Made by a program: the position numbers and the translations under genes. The notes under the pieces are model-generated. The model saw only the letters and a list, made by a program, of their open reading frames with translations, ran no database searches and was not told the DNA's origin. From Adiantum capillus-veneris (lineage: Eukaryota > Streptophyta > Polypodiopsida > Polypodiales > Pteridaceae): 64,000 nt of DNA. Of this stretch, positions 44,035 to 55,476 are shown piece after piece. The DNA lies in assembly GCA_014529385.2 (NCBI GenBank), contig CM043950.1, positions 149,916,945 through 149,980,944 on the forward strand, written 5' to 3'. How positions within the stretch are numbered: position 1 is the first letter of the stretch; every line of letters begins with the position of its first letter.

Positions 44035-44370
44035 TTGAGGGCAATGAATCCAATGCAACCATACCAAACACTCCCGGGATTAACTGTGAAGGGAATCCTT
44101 GATGGTGGCACTGGGGTTAGCATTGTGACTAAAAATTGCTGGGAAACTATGGGAAGACCTCATCTTGCGACCACAACCATAGTAGTAAAGATGGCCAATG
44201 GGTCTATTGTTAAACCTATTGAGATGCTACAAGATCTCAAGATCAAGGTCTTTGGACATAAAATAAGAATGACCTTTATTGTTATGGATTTATCCAAGCA
44301 CACTATGGCATCTGAGATGCTCTTAGGACGTCCTTTCATGAGGGAAGCAAAAATGGTGCATGACTAGTCT
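44035..44370 (+). pseudogene. Element II: protease
   Basis: LTVKGILDGGTGVSIVTKNC is the retropepsin active-site strand with DGG where D(S/T)G is expected; MASEMLLGRPFM is the matching LLGRPW-type block. Mostly open. Downstream, where reverse transcriptase should start, only a short unassigned stretch is found before element V. Confidence 0.75.
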
Positions 44371-44603
44371 AAAAATCATGTCTTCTTGTGCAGTTCCAAG
44401 ATTCTATCATTCCAGTGGATCTTGTAACTGGTTGAGCACATTCTCTAGAAAACAGGTTTATAATTGATCATAGATCTGACACCACAGTTCACTCGGCCCC
44501 ATTGCAGTATTGTTACACATGTAAAGCGGACACTGACTTTGGGGAAGATTCTCCTTATATGAATATACTACCTGGGATGACTGAGTCGGACAATGTGGAT
44601 TGG

Positions 44604-44745
44604 TGAAAGGTCATGGGGACTGAACATGCTAATCTCCACCCAGTCATGCTCTATATAGGCCCTTGGCCTACTAAATATAGGGACCCCCTTGACTGCATGT
44701 CCATCCTGGCCCTTGGCCGTGACTAGTCCTACCCTTGTCCTGACA
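44604..44745 (-). repeat. Element V 3' LTR
   Basis: Minus strand TGTCAGGACAAGG to CCTTTCA. Has TATATAG as does its partner. Adjacent on its inner side is the polypurine tract (44746-44760 on the minus strand). Confidence 0.9.
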
Positions 44746-44760
44746 TTACTCCCCCCTTGG

Positions 44761-47700
44761 AGAAGCGTTTTCGTCCTCGAAAACACAAGTGATGGTATCT
44801 TCATAAGAACACTTATGTCTTCTACTGTAATATCCCCGGTTCAATAGGAGGTTCAATGAAACCAAGAGTAACATCTTGATTTTCGACATTGTTGTCCATG
44901 TGTAACCATCTGATGGTATCGGTTCCTATCTAAACATAGTGTGTAGACTCCATTTAGAACGCTCATGAGCATGGTAAACGAGTTTATCACAACAAAGAGG
45001 TACCAAAAAGAGTACCTCTTGTCACTTTCCATGAAAGTAACTTGCTGACATAACTCATCAACCAATTTTAAGTCCTTGACTTGGTCCCAATTTTGATCAT
45101 CAGTAAACAACCCCACCCTAATGAGTGTTCAGGTTGAGAACCTGAGTTATACATGAAGAGACTACCTAGTCGCAACATGCGTTAACTGATAGTAAGTAAA
45201 CTCCAAAAGAGAAATACATGCTTGGTGCTAATGTACGCACGTTGCATATCCTGTAGCCCAAGATTACACTTTGTAATCTGTCAATCCCCTTGGATACTGA
45301 CAGTACTGAGGTATGTTTCCCCCACGGTTTACAAATAGTCGCCCCAGACGACTGGTAAACGGGGAGTCGCAATAGGGTTTAACGTTGTTGAGGAATCAAC
45401 AATGTCGGGAATAACCATCGTGGTTAACGTGAAAAATCTACAGACACCCAGACCAAGCCATGACCTCTATTGGTGATTAGTATACTCAAAGGTAATCTCA
45501 TAGAGATAGTGCACATAGAGTGCAAAATGCTTCATAAGCAACAACCTGAGGAATATGCATGCCATTCCAAATCAGCCTTTTCTAAACACTAGGACCCATA
45601 ACACCTAGTGTGCATGCATTTAGCAAAAAACAGATCCGAACTTGTATTTCCATGGTGATCCTTGCCAATATTTATGGCAAAATGTGATGCGCGTAGCACA
45701 CCTTAACAAAGAACGTAAATAGTTCTAAAAAGAAACTAAATGCTTTCAGTCGCAATCTTTTGCAAACCTTACTGAAACGTCTAAATGGCAATAGAAGGGA
45801 AAACATTGATCACTTCTAGGTACAGACAATGAAACTTTTTCATTAACAATTTATAGCCTTGCTAAATGTATAAACAACCATCTGTAATGTTGTTTAGCAG
45901 TACTTGTACCTTCACAAGTCATTCTAAGTATTCGACAATTTCTGGCCATGAAATTGCTCCTGATACATCGTGCTAAAAATGGTCCAGAAAATAGATGTGA
46001 CCAGCCACCTAGGGACTTTGTCGTGACACATAATTGAAATAATGGCGCCAGTGTCAGTCCAGAGACTCATATTCTCCACATGTGGAATATGTCTCATGTA
46101 AGGATGTGTAAAAAAAAACATCCTTCAAGTACAAGATGTACTTGTGTGTGGAGGTAACTGCAAACACTCTACGAAAAGAGGAGAGGGACCCTCATTATCT
46201 TGCTCCACACTGGCTAAACTGAACTCCTTGAGTTCCTAGACCATGTTGTATCCCATGTGACAACATGTGCCAAATCGAACCCTATAAGTACGTCTGTAAT
46301 AGCATAAGGCAGAAAGGTAGATTGGACACTTGGCTCAAAATACTTTGTGCCGACATGCCCTTGGCATGGCTTTGTAGCATTCAAGCGTACTTATACGTCT
46401 TGAAAAAAAACAAGAAAATCATACAAAAATTGGAAAAACCAATCAATAGATGCGTACCTGGAGGTTTGAACCTAATGTTCACTTACCCGTATTCAAACGG
46501 AGAGGAGCACGTCTTCTACCTGAAAAAAACAAATAGCATTGCACTGGGAACCGTGCGTGTTGCCTTCGCAATCCAACCCCTTTGGTTAAAATCTACATAG
46601 TCAAACCCTTTGGTAAGACCCTTTGTAGAGACTGCTCAACTAGCAGGTATTAGTAACCAGCATAGTTAACCGTGTACGTAATGATTGAAATCAACTTGAA
46701 AAGTTGATTTTTTCCGCTACCGCGTGGTAGATTTCAAAACTCTTTCCTTGAAAGTCTAACTAGGAGAGATCAAACTGTGATCCTCAATGCAGATCAATTG
46801 TGATCTGAAATGTCTATGGGGTGATGTAGAAGTCACCCGCCGGGTTGTACACAGGGATGCCATAGACACTCGTAGTGCTATAGAGAGAGCCGCAAATCCA
46901 CACAAGTGAAATGCCTAGATCTTATGGACAGTCATGCTGTCACAAACTGATTGCTGCATCTACAATTTCTTGTAGAGATCAGCTTGCTGTGAGTTGAAGA
47001 TTATCAAAAACTCAACTTGAGTGTCGCACTGAAAACATGTAGTGCAAAACATGACACCCTAACCGTCCGTAATGACAAGACTATTGCTTATCCAGTAACA
47101 TCGATGTGTACTTCCTTGGGTAGATCTTGCAAACAATCACCCAAAGAATGCCAATAGTTGGGTCTGACCCTTGGCCTGATAACGGCTCGTAGCCTATTTG
47201 GCTCATAGCCCTTATGCAAAGTAGTGTTCAATCCACGAACTGATGAAGACTAATGTGAGTAGCATCTTAGCCATGTTCTAGCTATGAGTTAGAACACCTT
47301 GGCTCAAGCTAACTCACAAGAAAAACATGTATCAAAAGCTTCTTAAAAGAGTTTCATTTTTTCCTTAGAGAGGGAGAGAGAGAACGAAAAGAAGAGCATG
47401 CTGGGCTGAGGAACTTTCCTTAAATTTCTAGTGTGTGTGTGCCCAAAATGTGTGCTCTTAGACATCTTATGCCCTAATTGTAGCTGATCCTATAAGCATT
47501 CCACAATTTGTCTGTATGCTGCTCTCATCAAGAGAGGCAACAGAAAACACAAGTTAAATCTTGACCATCTATCGTATAGGGTCGTGACTGTATGAGGATG
47601 ACTTGAAAGGGGCACCTTACTAGTGAATTTAGACAAAATTTTAGGTTCTTTTTAGTGTTGTTGAGTGCTGATAGCAACCAACAATCCGTCCGTACTCTGT

Positions 47701-49770
47701 CCTTGATAGAGTTGCGAGTGTGTTAGCGGAAGTGTAATGCATGAAGCGGCAAAATTGAATTCACTTCACGAGCATACCCTGCATAAAGAATGGTAAGCCC
47801 TTGAGCAGAGTGATGGCCTCAACCGTGAGAACCAAAAATGTAAGGACCTTGCACAATTTAGACTAGTAGGGATTCTATGAGCTAATATCCCCTATTTTAC
47901 CAGTTCCCTGAAGCCGGGCTTCCAATAAAATTGCCAAAGCACTTTGCTTGGAACAATGACAGTAGTTGACAAGTAAAGTGTAAAAGGAAGAAACGGGAAA
48001 AACTTAAACTTGGCTAACCTGGTTGTTGTTGCTGCAACTAGTTATCATGAAAGTTGGGAGAAAAACGCATTCCAAAATGGCCCATAGCCATATCTGCACA
48101 GACGCCCTCGTATGTCCTATACACCTGTCTAGTACATAAGGCCATAACTTGCAAAATTGAATCCACCTGCAAACACCGTGCCTCTTTCTTCCCCATTGTG
48201 TATGCTCATAGCATATGCCAAACGTGGCCAGCTTCAATGAAAGATGTAGAAATTGAAGCCTTGCTTCATAGAACTCTATCTGGCCGCGTTGCTGACAAAT
48301 GCTATTGACGACAGCTGTCATAGCAAAGAGAGACGACCTTGTCGTTCATGCACAAAAAATCAACCATGTCGAATTGTAACTATAAGTTAAAATTAGTATA
48401 ACATGCACAATTTATGCATCTTCGACCTGCCTGGTGCTATGAATGATATACGTGATCATCCATTCCATTGCATATGAGATTTGATCAAGCACATGCTCAA
48501 TAACTACTCTACTTCATGTTGTTAAGGGCCTTGCCGAAGGAGAGCCGCTCCTATGTCGCGGAAGACCCAATTCGAGCGACACATCTAGTTGTTTGCATCG
48601 AAAGATGCTTGCAGAGGATCATAAACCTGGTTGATTATATTGATGGCAGACATCCTGGCGTGAACTTCTATCCGAGTCGTGCTGACCAACATCGTGAAAT
48701 AATAATTAAAGCTTTGTCCTTGCCGTAATCTCCTTGTCAGGATTGCTCCATGCTAGAAGACATGGCCTTTATCTGCTGTGATCTCGACATCGTTCGTTGA
48801 AATCCAAGAGTCTTGTATGTTTGCTTGAGTGGTAAGGACGTGTCTAATTTCACAGCAGACCGACAAGCAAGACAGTGCTCGTGGCGGTCCCTGAGTCCTT
48901 GCCGGCATTTCTTTTTCTCTCGAAAGCTTTCAGCCCACGAGGGCAATCCTTGATTGAAGTGAAATCATTGATGATTTTGGAACAAAAACACTTCTTTCCA
49001 AAGATGCGGAAGCACTTTGCCTCGCTTCCTTTCTATTGTGCTAGGCATGTCATGCAGCCATGGCTCCTTTGAAAAAGCTCATGATGAGACTGTTTGGAAC
49101 AACATGCATACTTTGGAAAAAGCAACCTTTGCCTTTATTCGAGGGTCTCAAGCATCCTGGCAAATCGGATTGCCCGACAGTGTGCCGTTGCGGGTGGCAC
49201 GCAGACATGCCTGCCATGAAAGCTGTGTAGCTATACATGCCGTGCATGTATTTCCTTGACAGACACTCATAAGAGATGCATGCCTTGTGTTGGCCATGCA
49301 TGCGAGAGAAGAGCCTCTGTTGCCTATGGAAACCACTGCATGCTACAAAAAAGTTAAATAATTCTATATTTAAAAAAAACAAAAACAAAAACCTACTGTG
49401 CTACAGCGATGTTAGGCATGGCCGACTGCGCGCAAGGAGATTGGCGAGGGAGGGAGGCTATGCTTGGCTTCCTTGCTGTGACAGGATCCCATCCCTGGCC
49501 CAGCGCCCCAGCCCTACCATTTTCGTCAGATTCGATGCAGGTCGACCCCGATCGGTTCCTGAGTATAAGGGTTCGTGCTCGCATCTATTTTCTGTAGGTC
49601 AACTTCAACCTCATGAGGGTAAGGGCTCATGCCCATGTTGCTTGGCCTTTCGAGGCTCCCAATCCCTTGCAAACAGTCGCTCCCACAACCGTGTGCCGGT
49701 GTCGACTTCGTCCTCTTGGGCTGCGTATCTTCAAGAGGCCATGCCCACGGCTTCTACTGCATTCCAATAC
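44761..49770 (-). other. Element V interior, unidentified
   Basis: About 5 kb without a retroelement domain. Open stretches exist on both strands (for example minus 45116-44853, 46121-45924 and 48321-48004; plus 46265-46600 and 48516-48728), each under 115 codons. Several minus-strand stretches end near splice-like borders, which would fit captured exons, but I recognise none of them. Not assigned. Confidence 0.4.

Positions 49771-49772
<2 letters not shown>

Positions 49773-49818
<46 letters not shown>
49773..49818. repeat. (GA)n microsatellite near the element V primer site
   Basis: A GA run of about 45 bp, followed by shorter GA runs to 49870. It lies in the 5' leader of element V. The Leu/Ser- and Arg/Glu-rich frames here are artefacts of this repeat. 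Confidence 0.95.
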
Positions 49819-49822
<4 letters not shown>

Positions 49823-49923
49823 GAAAGAGAGGGAGAAAGAGAGAGATCCACGCTTGAGAGAGAGAGAGAGCTCCATGCCTGCTCCTCCACCATGGCTCCA
49901 CCTTCCCCCTTTCTCTCCACCTT

Positions 49924-49935
49924 GCTCTGATACCA
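49924..49935 (-). other. Element V primer binding site, initiator tRNA-Met
   Basis: Minus strand TGGTATCAGAGC, a perfect 12-base match to the plant initiator tRNA-Met site, one base from the LTR. Confidence 0.92.
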
Positions 49936-49936
49936 G

Positions 49937-50078
49937 TGAAAGGGCATGGGGACTGAACATGCTAATCTCCACCCAGCCATGCTCTATATAGGCCCTTGGC
50001 CTGCTAAATATAGGGACACCCTTGATTGCATGTCCATCGTGGCCCTTGGCCGTGACTGGTCCTATCCTTGTCCTGACA
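49937..50078 (-). repeat. Element V 5' LTR
   Basis: 142 bp, partner of 44604-44745. TATATAG near 49985 could serve as promoter on the minus strand. Confidence 0.9.
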
Positions 50079-50083
50079 ATTGG

Positions 50084-50719
50084 GTCCACCTAGCAGCAAC
50101 CATAGACACTTGGAAATAGGGGGACGACCTAGGTAACACTTGAGGGGGATGAAATGCCACCACTTGTACCCTTAAATATGCTAGAAGCTATGCATATAGC
50201 TTTTGATGACCTGCAAGATGAAGGTTTGATTGACTGGCATTAGAACCACTAGCGTCTCACAAGACTATAGCCCACACGATTTGGGGTTAGAATCATCAAT
50301 AGAAATTGACTCTAAGGACAAAGAATCTGAGTAAATTTTTAGTGCAAATGTGGGGACAAACCATTCAGGCCTCAGTGGTACCCTAGATGACAATCTATCC
50401 AAGGGAGTAGAAGACACAAGTAGCGATTCATCTAGTGACTCTTCACTAGAGATCAACCGTAATAAAATATTAGACAAGAAGAGTAAGAGATATAAGAGGC
50501 AATGATATTGAGCAAATGTGCATGCTAGAATAAATGAAAGAAAGTAGCCAAAGAACAGGCAGAGCTTAAAAAGATCCAAACAAGAGTTGAGGCTCGAGAA
50601 AGACACAACGTCTAGGATGCCAACAAGAGGCTAATCTGAGAATCACAAAAGTGTTTTTTGAAGACACTGATGATGATTCATTGAAATCCGAGTCCCCCTC
50701 TACGATATCCAATTGAACT
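50084..50719 (+). pseudogene. Element II: unassigned stretch after element V
   Basis: Continues the reading interrupted at 44598, but stops are frequent. No RT motif is found, so II has no polymerase. Ser/Asp-rich pieces near 50380-50450. Confidence 0.4.
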
Positions 50720-51173
50720 AAGTAGCCTCTATGAGAGAGTACTATATAACGCGTTATTGGATATAGGAACTCAACATAATATGTTATCTTATGGAGTTTG
50801 GTGTCAGTTGGGAAAGCCACCTGAGAGTATTATCCAAGTCAAGGGTGTCAACAAGAAAAAAACTACGGTTTTTGGAATTTGGCACACTTCTATCCGTTAT
50901 AACAATGGGGTTGTAGCTCAAGACTTTTTGGTCATGCCTAGTAGAACTATGGAGGGTAATATAAACCTAGGATGCACGTGGATGATAGCCACCAAATGCA
51001 CTATTGATTGGGGGACACGGGGTGTCACAACGCAGAAACCAACTCTTAGCTTTGCCACTCAAGCCATAGTCCCTGAGATATTTCCTCTTAAGGAAATAAA
51101 ACCCAAAACATTGCATGTCCAAGAGGTTGAACCATATGTCCCCATAGCCCAACTCTCTAGAGCTTCAAACTGA
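50720..51173 (+). pseudogene. Element II: second retropepsin-like domain
   Basis: Reads LYNALLDIGTQHNMLSYGVW, then QLGKPPESIIQVKGV, TVFGIWHTSIRYNNGVV and INLGCTWM. This resembles a retropepsin (D-x-G near the start, LG..W near the end) and the domain at 38785-39060 of element III. The triad reads DIG. It comes after the normal protease at 44035, so element II has two retropepsin-like domains. Confidence 0.65.
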
Positions 51174-51264
51174 TGTAGTTGAAATAAAGCTTGAGACACA
51201 CAAGACCCAATATAACAAAGAAAACATACAAGTGTCCCTAAAGCTTCTTTAGCAACCATATCTA

Positions 51265-51886
51265 GTGCTAAAAGACAGGAACTTGGTAAGAGACGTCCCA
51301 CTCACCCCAAGAAATGTAAAGAAACGTTGCATTGGATTCCTAAAAATCTATTGGAAGCCCAAGGATACTATGAAGGAAATGATCAAATATGGGTGCCAAA
51401 ACGTAAATTGTGCTCTTACTTGTCACCTGGTCCATGTGAGCCCAATCCTATGGCTCCAAAATGAATTGAATATCTTGCAAAGGAAAAAATCACAAAATGC
51501 TACACACCCGCTCCAGAGATACTTTGGGTACCGAAGAAAGAATAATTTGTTTCACCTAGCTCAGGAACAGGGAAGTCAAATGAAGCTTCTTGCTCTTCAT
51601 GTAGTTCCTATACGGAAATAGAATCTTCGACACAACCTCCACCTACCATTGTACATATCCATAAAAACAAGGAAGAGTTTGCACCTCCCGCTGTAAGTTC
51701 ACCACCTACAACAACGTTGAAAATAAAATCATGGGAGAGTACCTTACCACCCTTGCAACTAGATGAAACGCATAGGGTAGTCAAAAACTATTGGTTAAAG
51801 CCTTCACCCATAGAAACTTGGAACAATTGGTTTCAAAAGGTGATGACATGATTCCAAAAGGTATGATCTAGCCAAGAAGGGGGGAG
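51265..51886 (+). pseudogene. Element II: WIPK/QGYY repeat region
   Basis: In the frame starting near 51330 it reads HWIPKNLLEAQGYYEGND, then QIWVPKRK; a second copy remnant LWVPKKE lies near 51518. This is the motif of the element III 3' frame (39069-40355). The end (KPSPIETWNNWFQK) parallels the IWNWILGRD end in III. Stops and frame changes show decay. Confidence 0.65.
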
Positions 51887-52215
51887 TGTTTATTGGCATC
51901 CATCATTAACTTGCTTCCCTCTCAACCTTCCTCCCTGATCTCTCAATCTCCAATCCTAGGGAATGTATATATAAAGCCTAATACTCACAAAAACAAGATA
52001 AAAAAGTAAAAGAGCAAGAGCCACCAAATAATAATGTGAAAACTTACAAGTTCTATACATAACACAAAATCATAAAAACACATTATGCACAAGAACACGA
52101 CCCTTGTAATATTTGCACTCTAGCCATCATCTATCTATGTGTACAAATATCGCTAGTACGCTAGAGTCATCCACTCCTGCCTTGGACGAGAGGTACCCTA
52201 GTTAATTTTCACAAG
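51875..52215 (+). other. Possible internal purine tract and LTR remnant
   Basis: AGAAGGGGGGAG is followed at 51887 by TGTTTATTGG, a TATA-like GTATATATAAAG near 51965 and a transcript-like stretch. This looks like a polypurine tract plus LTR start, directly after the end of the 3' frame. I find no partner LTR. It may be a relic of an older 3' end or coincidence. Confidence 0.35.
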
Positions 52216-52553
52216 TGTTTCACATGTTCTTTCCGGTGCTTGCCTGTGAATGGGATTTGGTAGGTACGCTAGCATGTGAAAGGAATTTCAAGGAGTTAGA
52301 ATGGCCGATACATCTCTTGACCATGACTGATCCATACCTAGAGGAGAGTGTCTCTCCCATTGCACAAGCCTACCCTTTTGACCAAGATGACTATAGGCAT
52401 CTAGTGACCTTCTTAGTAAACATTGATGCCTCTGATGATGAAGAAGGTTTACATGATTACACGGATGGCGCATATGGTCTCACGGATGATGACTTTGTTT
52501 TTCTTGATGACAAGGATAGGGGTTTAGCCTTAGGGCTCCCCCCAAATCTCTAG
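52215..52553 (+). CDS. Short acidic frame in the element II 3' region
   Basis: 113 codons with a hydrophobic first third and a strongly Asp-rich end (DDDFVFLDDKD). No family recognised. It could be an accessory frame or chance. Confidence 0.3.
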   Translation: MFHMFFPVLACEWDLVGTLACERNFKELEWPIHLLTMTDPYLEESVSPIAQAYPFDQDDYRHLVTFLVNIDASDDEEGLHDYTDGAYGLTDDDFVFLDDKDRGLALGLPPNL

Positions 52554-53668
52554 AATATCCTATTCCCTTGACTCTCTAAGGGGAGTGCACATAATTAGGT
52601 TAGGGTTCCTTATGTTTTTTAATTGTATTCAATAAGTGTTGGTACCTTTTCCCACTGATGTGCCTCTAGAAGGTGGACTACATAAGCATGCCTTCAAAGG
52701 ACAATGACAATGGATGTTTACATATTACAAGGGATGTTCTCCATTATATAAGGTGTACTACTTCCTTTTATCTATGCTTTCCACATTTACATGTTTGCAT
52801 CTTGTCATTTAAGTTTCTAGCAATGCATAAAACTTATGAAGTTGTGACATTGCCAATTTAGATGCTATAATTTTTTTAAACTTCTAATACCTTGTTCTTC
52901 TCTCTGAGTATGGTCTTTTAGTTGGCTTTAAGTAGGTATCAGGACCTTAGGCTAAACTAAGCCACTTAATTGCTGACTTTAATTCCTAAATAGTCTATAA
53001 TTGTAGTAACTTTAGTAATGTTTTAGGCTATGAGGATATAGTTCTCTCTAGCGTATTCCACATAATTGTGACTTGTGTTCTAGAAGTCCATGTGTTAAGA
53101 GGGTATTTGAGACCTCAAGCCTCTTGGCTAGTTTATGGTCAAGCTGGTATTTGAGACCTTGAGTCTCCCAGTTTGCTGGTATTTGAGACCTCGAGTCCCC
53201 CAGCTACTTGTAGCAACTATGGCAACGCCGAAAAAAGAAAAAAAAAATAGCACAAACTTCCTTGTATTTTATGTTGATCACACTTAAGTGGTATAAGTGA
53301 CAAGATCAATAGTCTTTAGACCCCGAGGAGCATTCCTAGGGTTAACTACTCTAAAGTTGACATTTTTTAATTAACGTTGGATAATCTAGTACTTACTTTA
53401 GTCTTAGAGCTTGTGTACTTCTCTTAGAGTCAACCTAATAGACCTTAAATCAATTGCATTTCATTCAGGTACTATCCTTGTTCTAGTTGGCAATGTTACA
53501 ATTTATGATTTTTTTTGCATTTCCTAGAATATCATGTATGCATCTCACTTATTGCACGCCTCCACATGCTGCCTTTGAGCTTTCACAATGTTGCTTTTCT
53601 TCTGATACAGGTACTCCTATCGTGGATCCCGATGCTACGCTGTTATATTCTGAGGATGGAATCTACAT
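52554..53668 (+). other. Element II 3' non-coding region
   Basis: No gene recognised. AT-rich with A runs near 53237. Three diverged units with GGTATTTGAGACCT lie at about 53103-53210. Confidence 0.45.
53103..53210. repeat. Short tandem repeat in the element II 3' region
   Basis: Three units containing GTATTTGAGACCT(C/T)(A/G)AG, spaced about 50 and 36 bp. Non-coding. Short repeats in this region are common in Tat-type elements. Confidence 0.8.
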
Positions 53669-53680
53669 CAGGAAGGGGGG
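53669..53680 (+). other. Element II polypurine tract
   Basis: An AGGAAGGGGGG run two bases before the 3' LTR start. Confidence 0.75.
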
Positions 53681-53682
53681 CA

Positions 53683-53960
53683 TGTTAACCACCGATGTTC
53701 ACTTCTAGTAGTCATGGTTGGGGCTTCTCGGTCCAATAAGAAAAGGGTAAGAGTGATCACCAATGAGAGGCGCACTCTAACTGTAACATTCAAGGGTTAG
53801 TTGGCTAAGCATGGGTGCCCAAGTGTGAATGGGTGAGCTCATATAAAAGTCACCTAAACGTAAAAGTCACTCATTCTCGCATTTGTGCAATTAAAGAGTG
53901 CTCTTGATCCATCTCCATCTTCTTCTTCATCTCCTTGTGTGTGTGTGTGTGTGTGTATAC

Positions 53961-54024
<64 letters not shown>

Positions 54025-54259
54025 TCAAGCATTGAGACAACATCACGGTGGCGGTGAGGTGGTTGAGCGTGCACGTCAGTAGCTCCTTCTTCTTCGTGGG
54101 CGAGGAATCCTCCACAAAGGCAAGTGTAGGGTGGTGAGTGACACACTCTTGTTCTCTTGAGCTTGCTAGACTAGTGTGGTTGTGTGCTTGCAGCCATTTG
54201 TGGCTCACACACAATGTACGGCAAGTCCCTTGCATTGACACGTGTGACACGCATGCACA
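53683..54259 (+). repeat. Element II 3' LTR
   Basis: 577 bp, TGTTAACCACCG to GCATGCACA, followed by TACCT. Its (GA)n tract (53962-54021) is longer than in the 5' LTR, which explains most of the length difference. TATA-like ATATAAAAG at 53841. Confidence 0.9.
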
Positions 54260-54264
54260 TACCT

Positions 54265-54850
54265 CCTACGAGGCAATGATGACCATGCAACTGAACTTCT
54301 TCGAGGAAGTTCACTGCCTAATAAACCTCCTTATAGAGTCTCGCAAGCTTAACAAGATGAGATTATGCGAAAAGTGCATGAGTTAGTGGAGAAGGGTATG
54401 GTTAGGCCTAGCTCATCTCCATTTTGTTCACCCGTGTTATTAGTGCAAAAGAAAGATGGCACATATCGTATGTGTGTCGACTATAGAGCACTAAATAGGA
54501 TCACTATCAAAAACAGGTTTCCTGTTCCATGGGTAGAAGACCTATTTGATAAGCTACAAGGCTCCACCTACTTCAGTAGGATTGACCTAAAAAGTGGCTA
54601 CCATCAAATAAGGATAGTTGATCAAGATATTGTAAAGATCGTATTTTGCACTACGTTTGGTCTTTACGAATACATTGTCATGCCCTTTGGCTTGACGAAT
54701 GCACCAGCCACATTTAGCCGCTTGATGGAGAAGCTATTCAGGCCTCACCGAACCTTTACTAGAGTGTTCTTTGATGATATAATCATCTACTCTAATTCAC
54801 TAGACAAACACGAGCAACATCTCCAGGTAATATTTCAAGTCTTATGAGAG
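54265..54850 (+). pseudogene. Chromovirus copy C: reverse transcriptase
   Basis: Resumes copy C after element II. The frame 54365-54847 is open and reads SPVLLVQKKDGTYRMCVDYR, DLKSGYHQIRI (catalytic Asp), [16 protein letters not shown] and VFFDDIIIYSN (DD pair). All catalytic Asp are in place. It is cut after VIFQVL: thumb, RNase H and the integrase finger are deleted, joining to integrase at about 54900. Confidence 0.92.
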
Positions 54851-54899
54851 AATAAACTTTATATTACTCTTAAGAAAAGTGACCTACCATGAAAGTAAA

Positions 54900-55476
54900 C
54901 ATATAAGAGTATGTTTCTAAATGTGTGGTATGCCAAAAGACGAAGTTTGATAGAGGGAAGCAACTTGAATTGCTTCAACTTTTTCCAATCCCTAATTCAC
55001 CATGGGAGAGCATATCCATGGATTTTATATTTGTATTGCCTAAGTCTATCCATGGGAATACGGGAATATGGACAATAGTAGACTGGTTCAGTAAACAAGC
55101 TCATTTTATACCTGTCAAAAAGACTATGAAAGCCCATCAAATGGCAACCCTCTTCATTTCACAAATCTTCAAGTTCCATGGCTTGCCAATGTCCATAGTG
55201 TCGGATAGAGATCCTAGAATGACTAGTAATTTCTGGAAGGGTCTCTTTGAGAATTTAGGAACAAGGCTAAACTTCTCTTTGGCCTATCACCCACAAACGG
55301 ATGGCCAAAGTGAAATAGAAAACCTAACAATTCTCGATCTACTAAAATCCTATGTAACGGAAGTAGATCAAAGATCCCAATGGGGGAAGTACTTACCCTT
55401 AGTGGAGTATGCTTACAATAACACTGTACATACTTCCACGGAAAAAGCACCTTTTGAGGTAATTGCGGGAAGATAA
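54900..55476 (+). pseudogene. Chromovirus copy C: integrase core
   Basis: A 183-codon open frame with the last part of the zinc finger (CVVCQKTKFDRGK), SMDFIFVLPKSIHGNTGI (first Asp), VSDRDPRMTSNFW (second Asp) and TDGQSEIENL (Glu): the DDE triad is complete. It ends with TEKAPFEVIAGR. The core is well kept but lacks the full HHCC finger. Confidence 0.92.

Larger units (their letters stand above)
44604..50078 (-). mobile_element. Element V: short-LTR element with 5.2-kb interior lacking gag and pol
   Basis: 142-bp terminal direct repeats (44604-44745 and 49937-50078, 8 differences), flanked by ATTGG (44599-44603 and 50079-50083). On the minus strand the 5' LTR is followed by a perfect initiator-Met primer site, and the 3' LTR is preceded by AAGGGGGGAGTAA, a polypurine tract. 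Short LTRs resemble TRIM elements, but the interior is far longer. No gag, protease, RT or integrase is recognised. Such elements may carry host sequences. Confidence 0.9.
17202..54259 (+). mobile_element. Element II: Tat-like Ty3/gypsy, non-autonomous, carrying nested elements
   Basis: LTRs begin TGTTAACCACC and end CA; the element is flanked by TACCT (17197-17201, also 16884-16888, and 54260-54264) within chromovirus C, whose sequence continues across the site. Order: 5' LTR, tRNA-Asp-like primer site, gag region with zinc knuckles, protease, a second retropepsin-like domain, WIPK repeats, long 3' region, polypurine tract, 3' LTR. No reverse transcriptase, RNase H or integrase of its own is found. 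The 37 kb includes elements III (with IV and VI inside) and V; without them II is roughly 10 kb. Confidence 0.9.

Noticed and set aside
44604-50078. An intact host gene inside element V
   Set aside because: No frame exceeds about 115 codons and none matches a family I recognise; only captured fragments remain possible.
49613-50089. Arg/Glu-rich and Leu/Ser-rich frames around the GA tract
   Set aside because: They are translations of the (GA)n microsatellite in several frames.
53871-54250. Frames in the element II 3' LTR with runs of Ser-Leu or Arg-Glu
   Set aside because: They come from the (GA)n and (GT)n tracts of the LTR and are not conserved in the 5' LTR.
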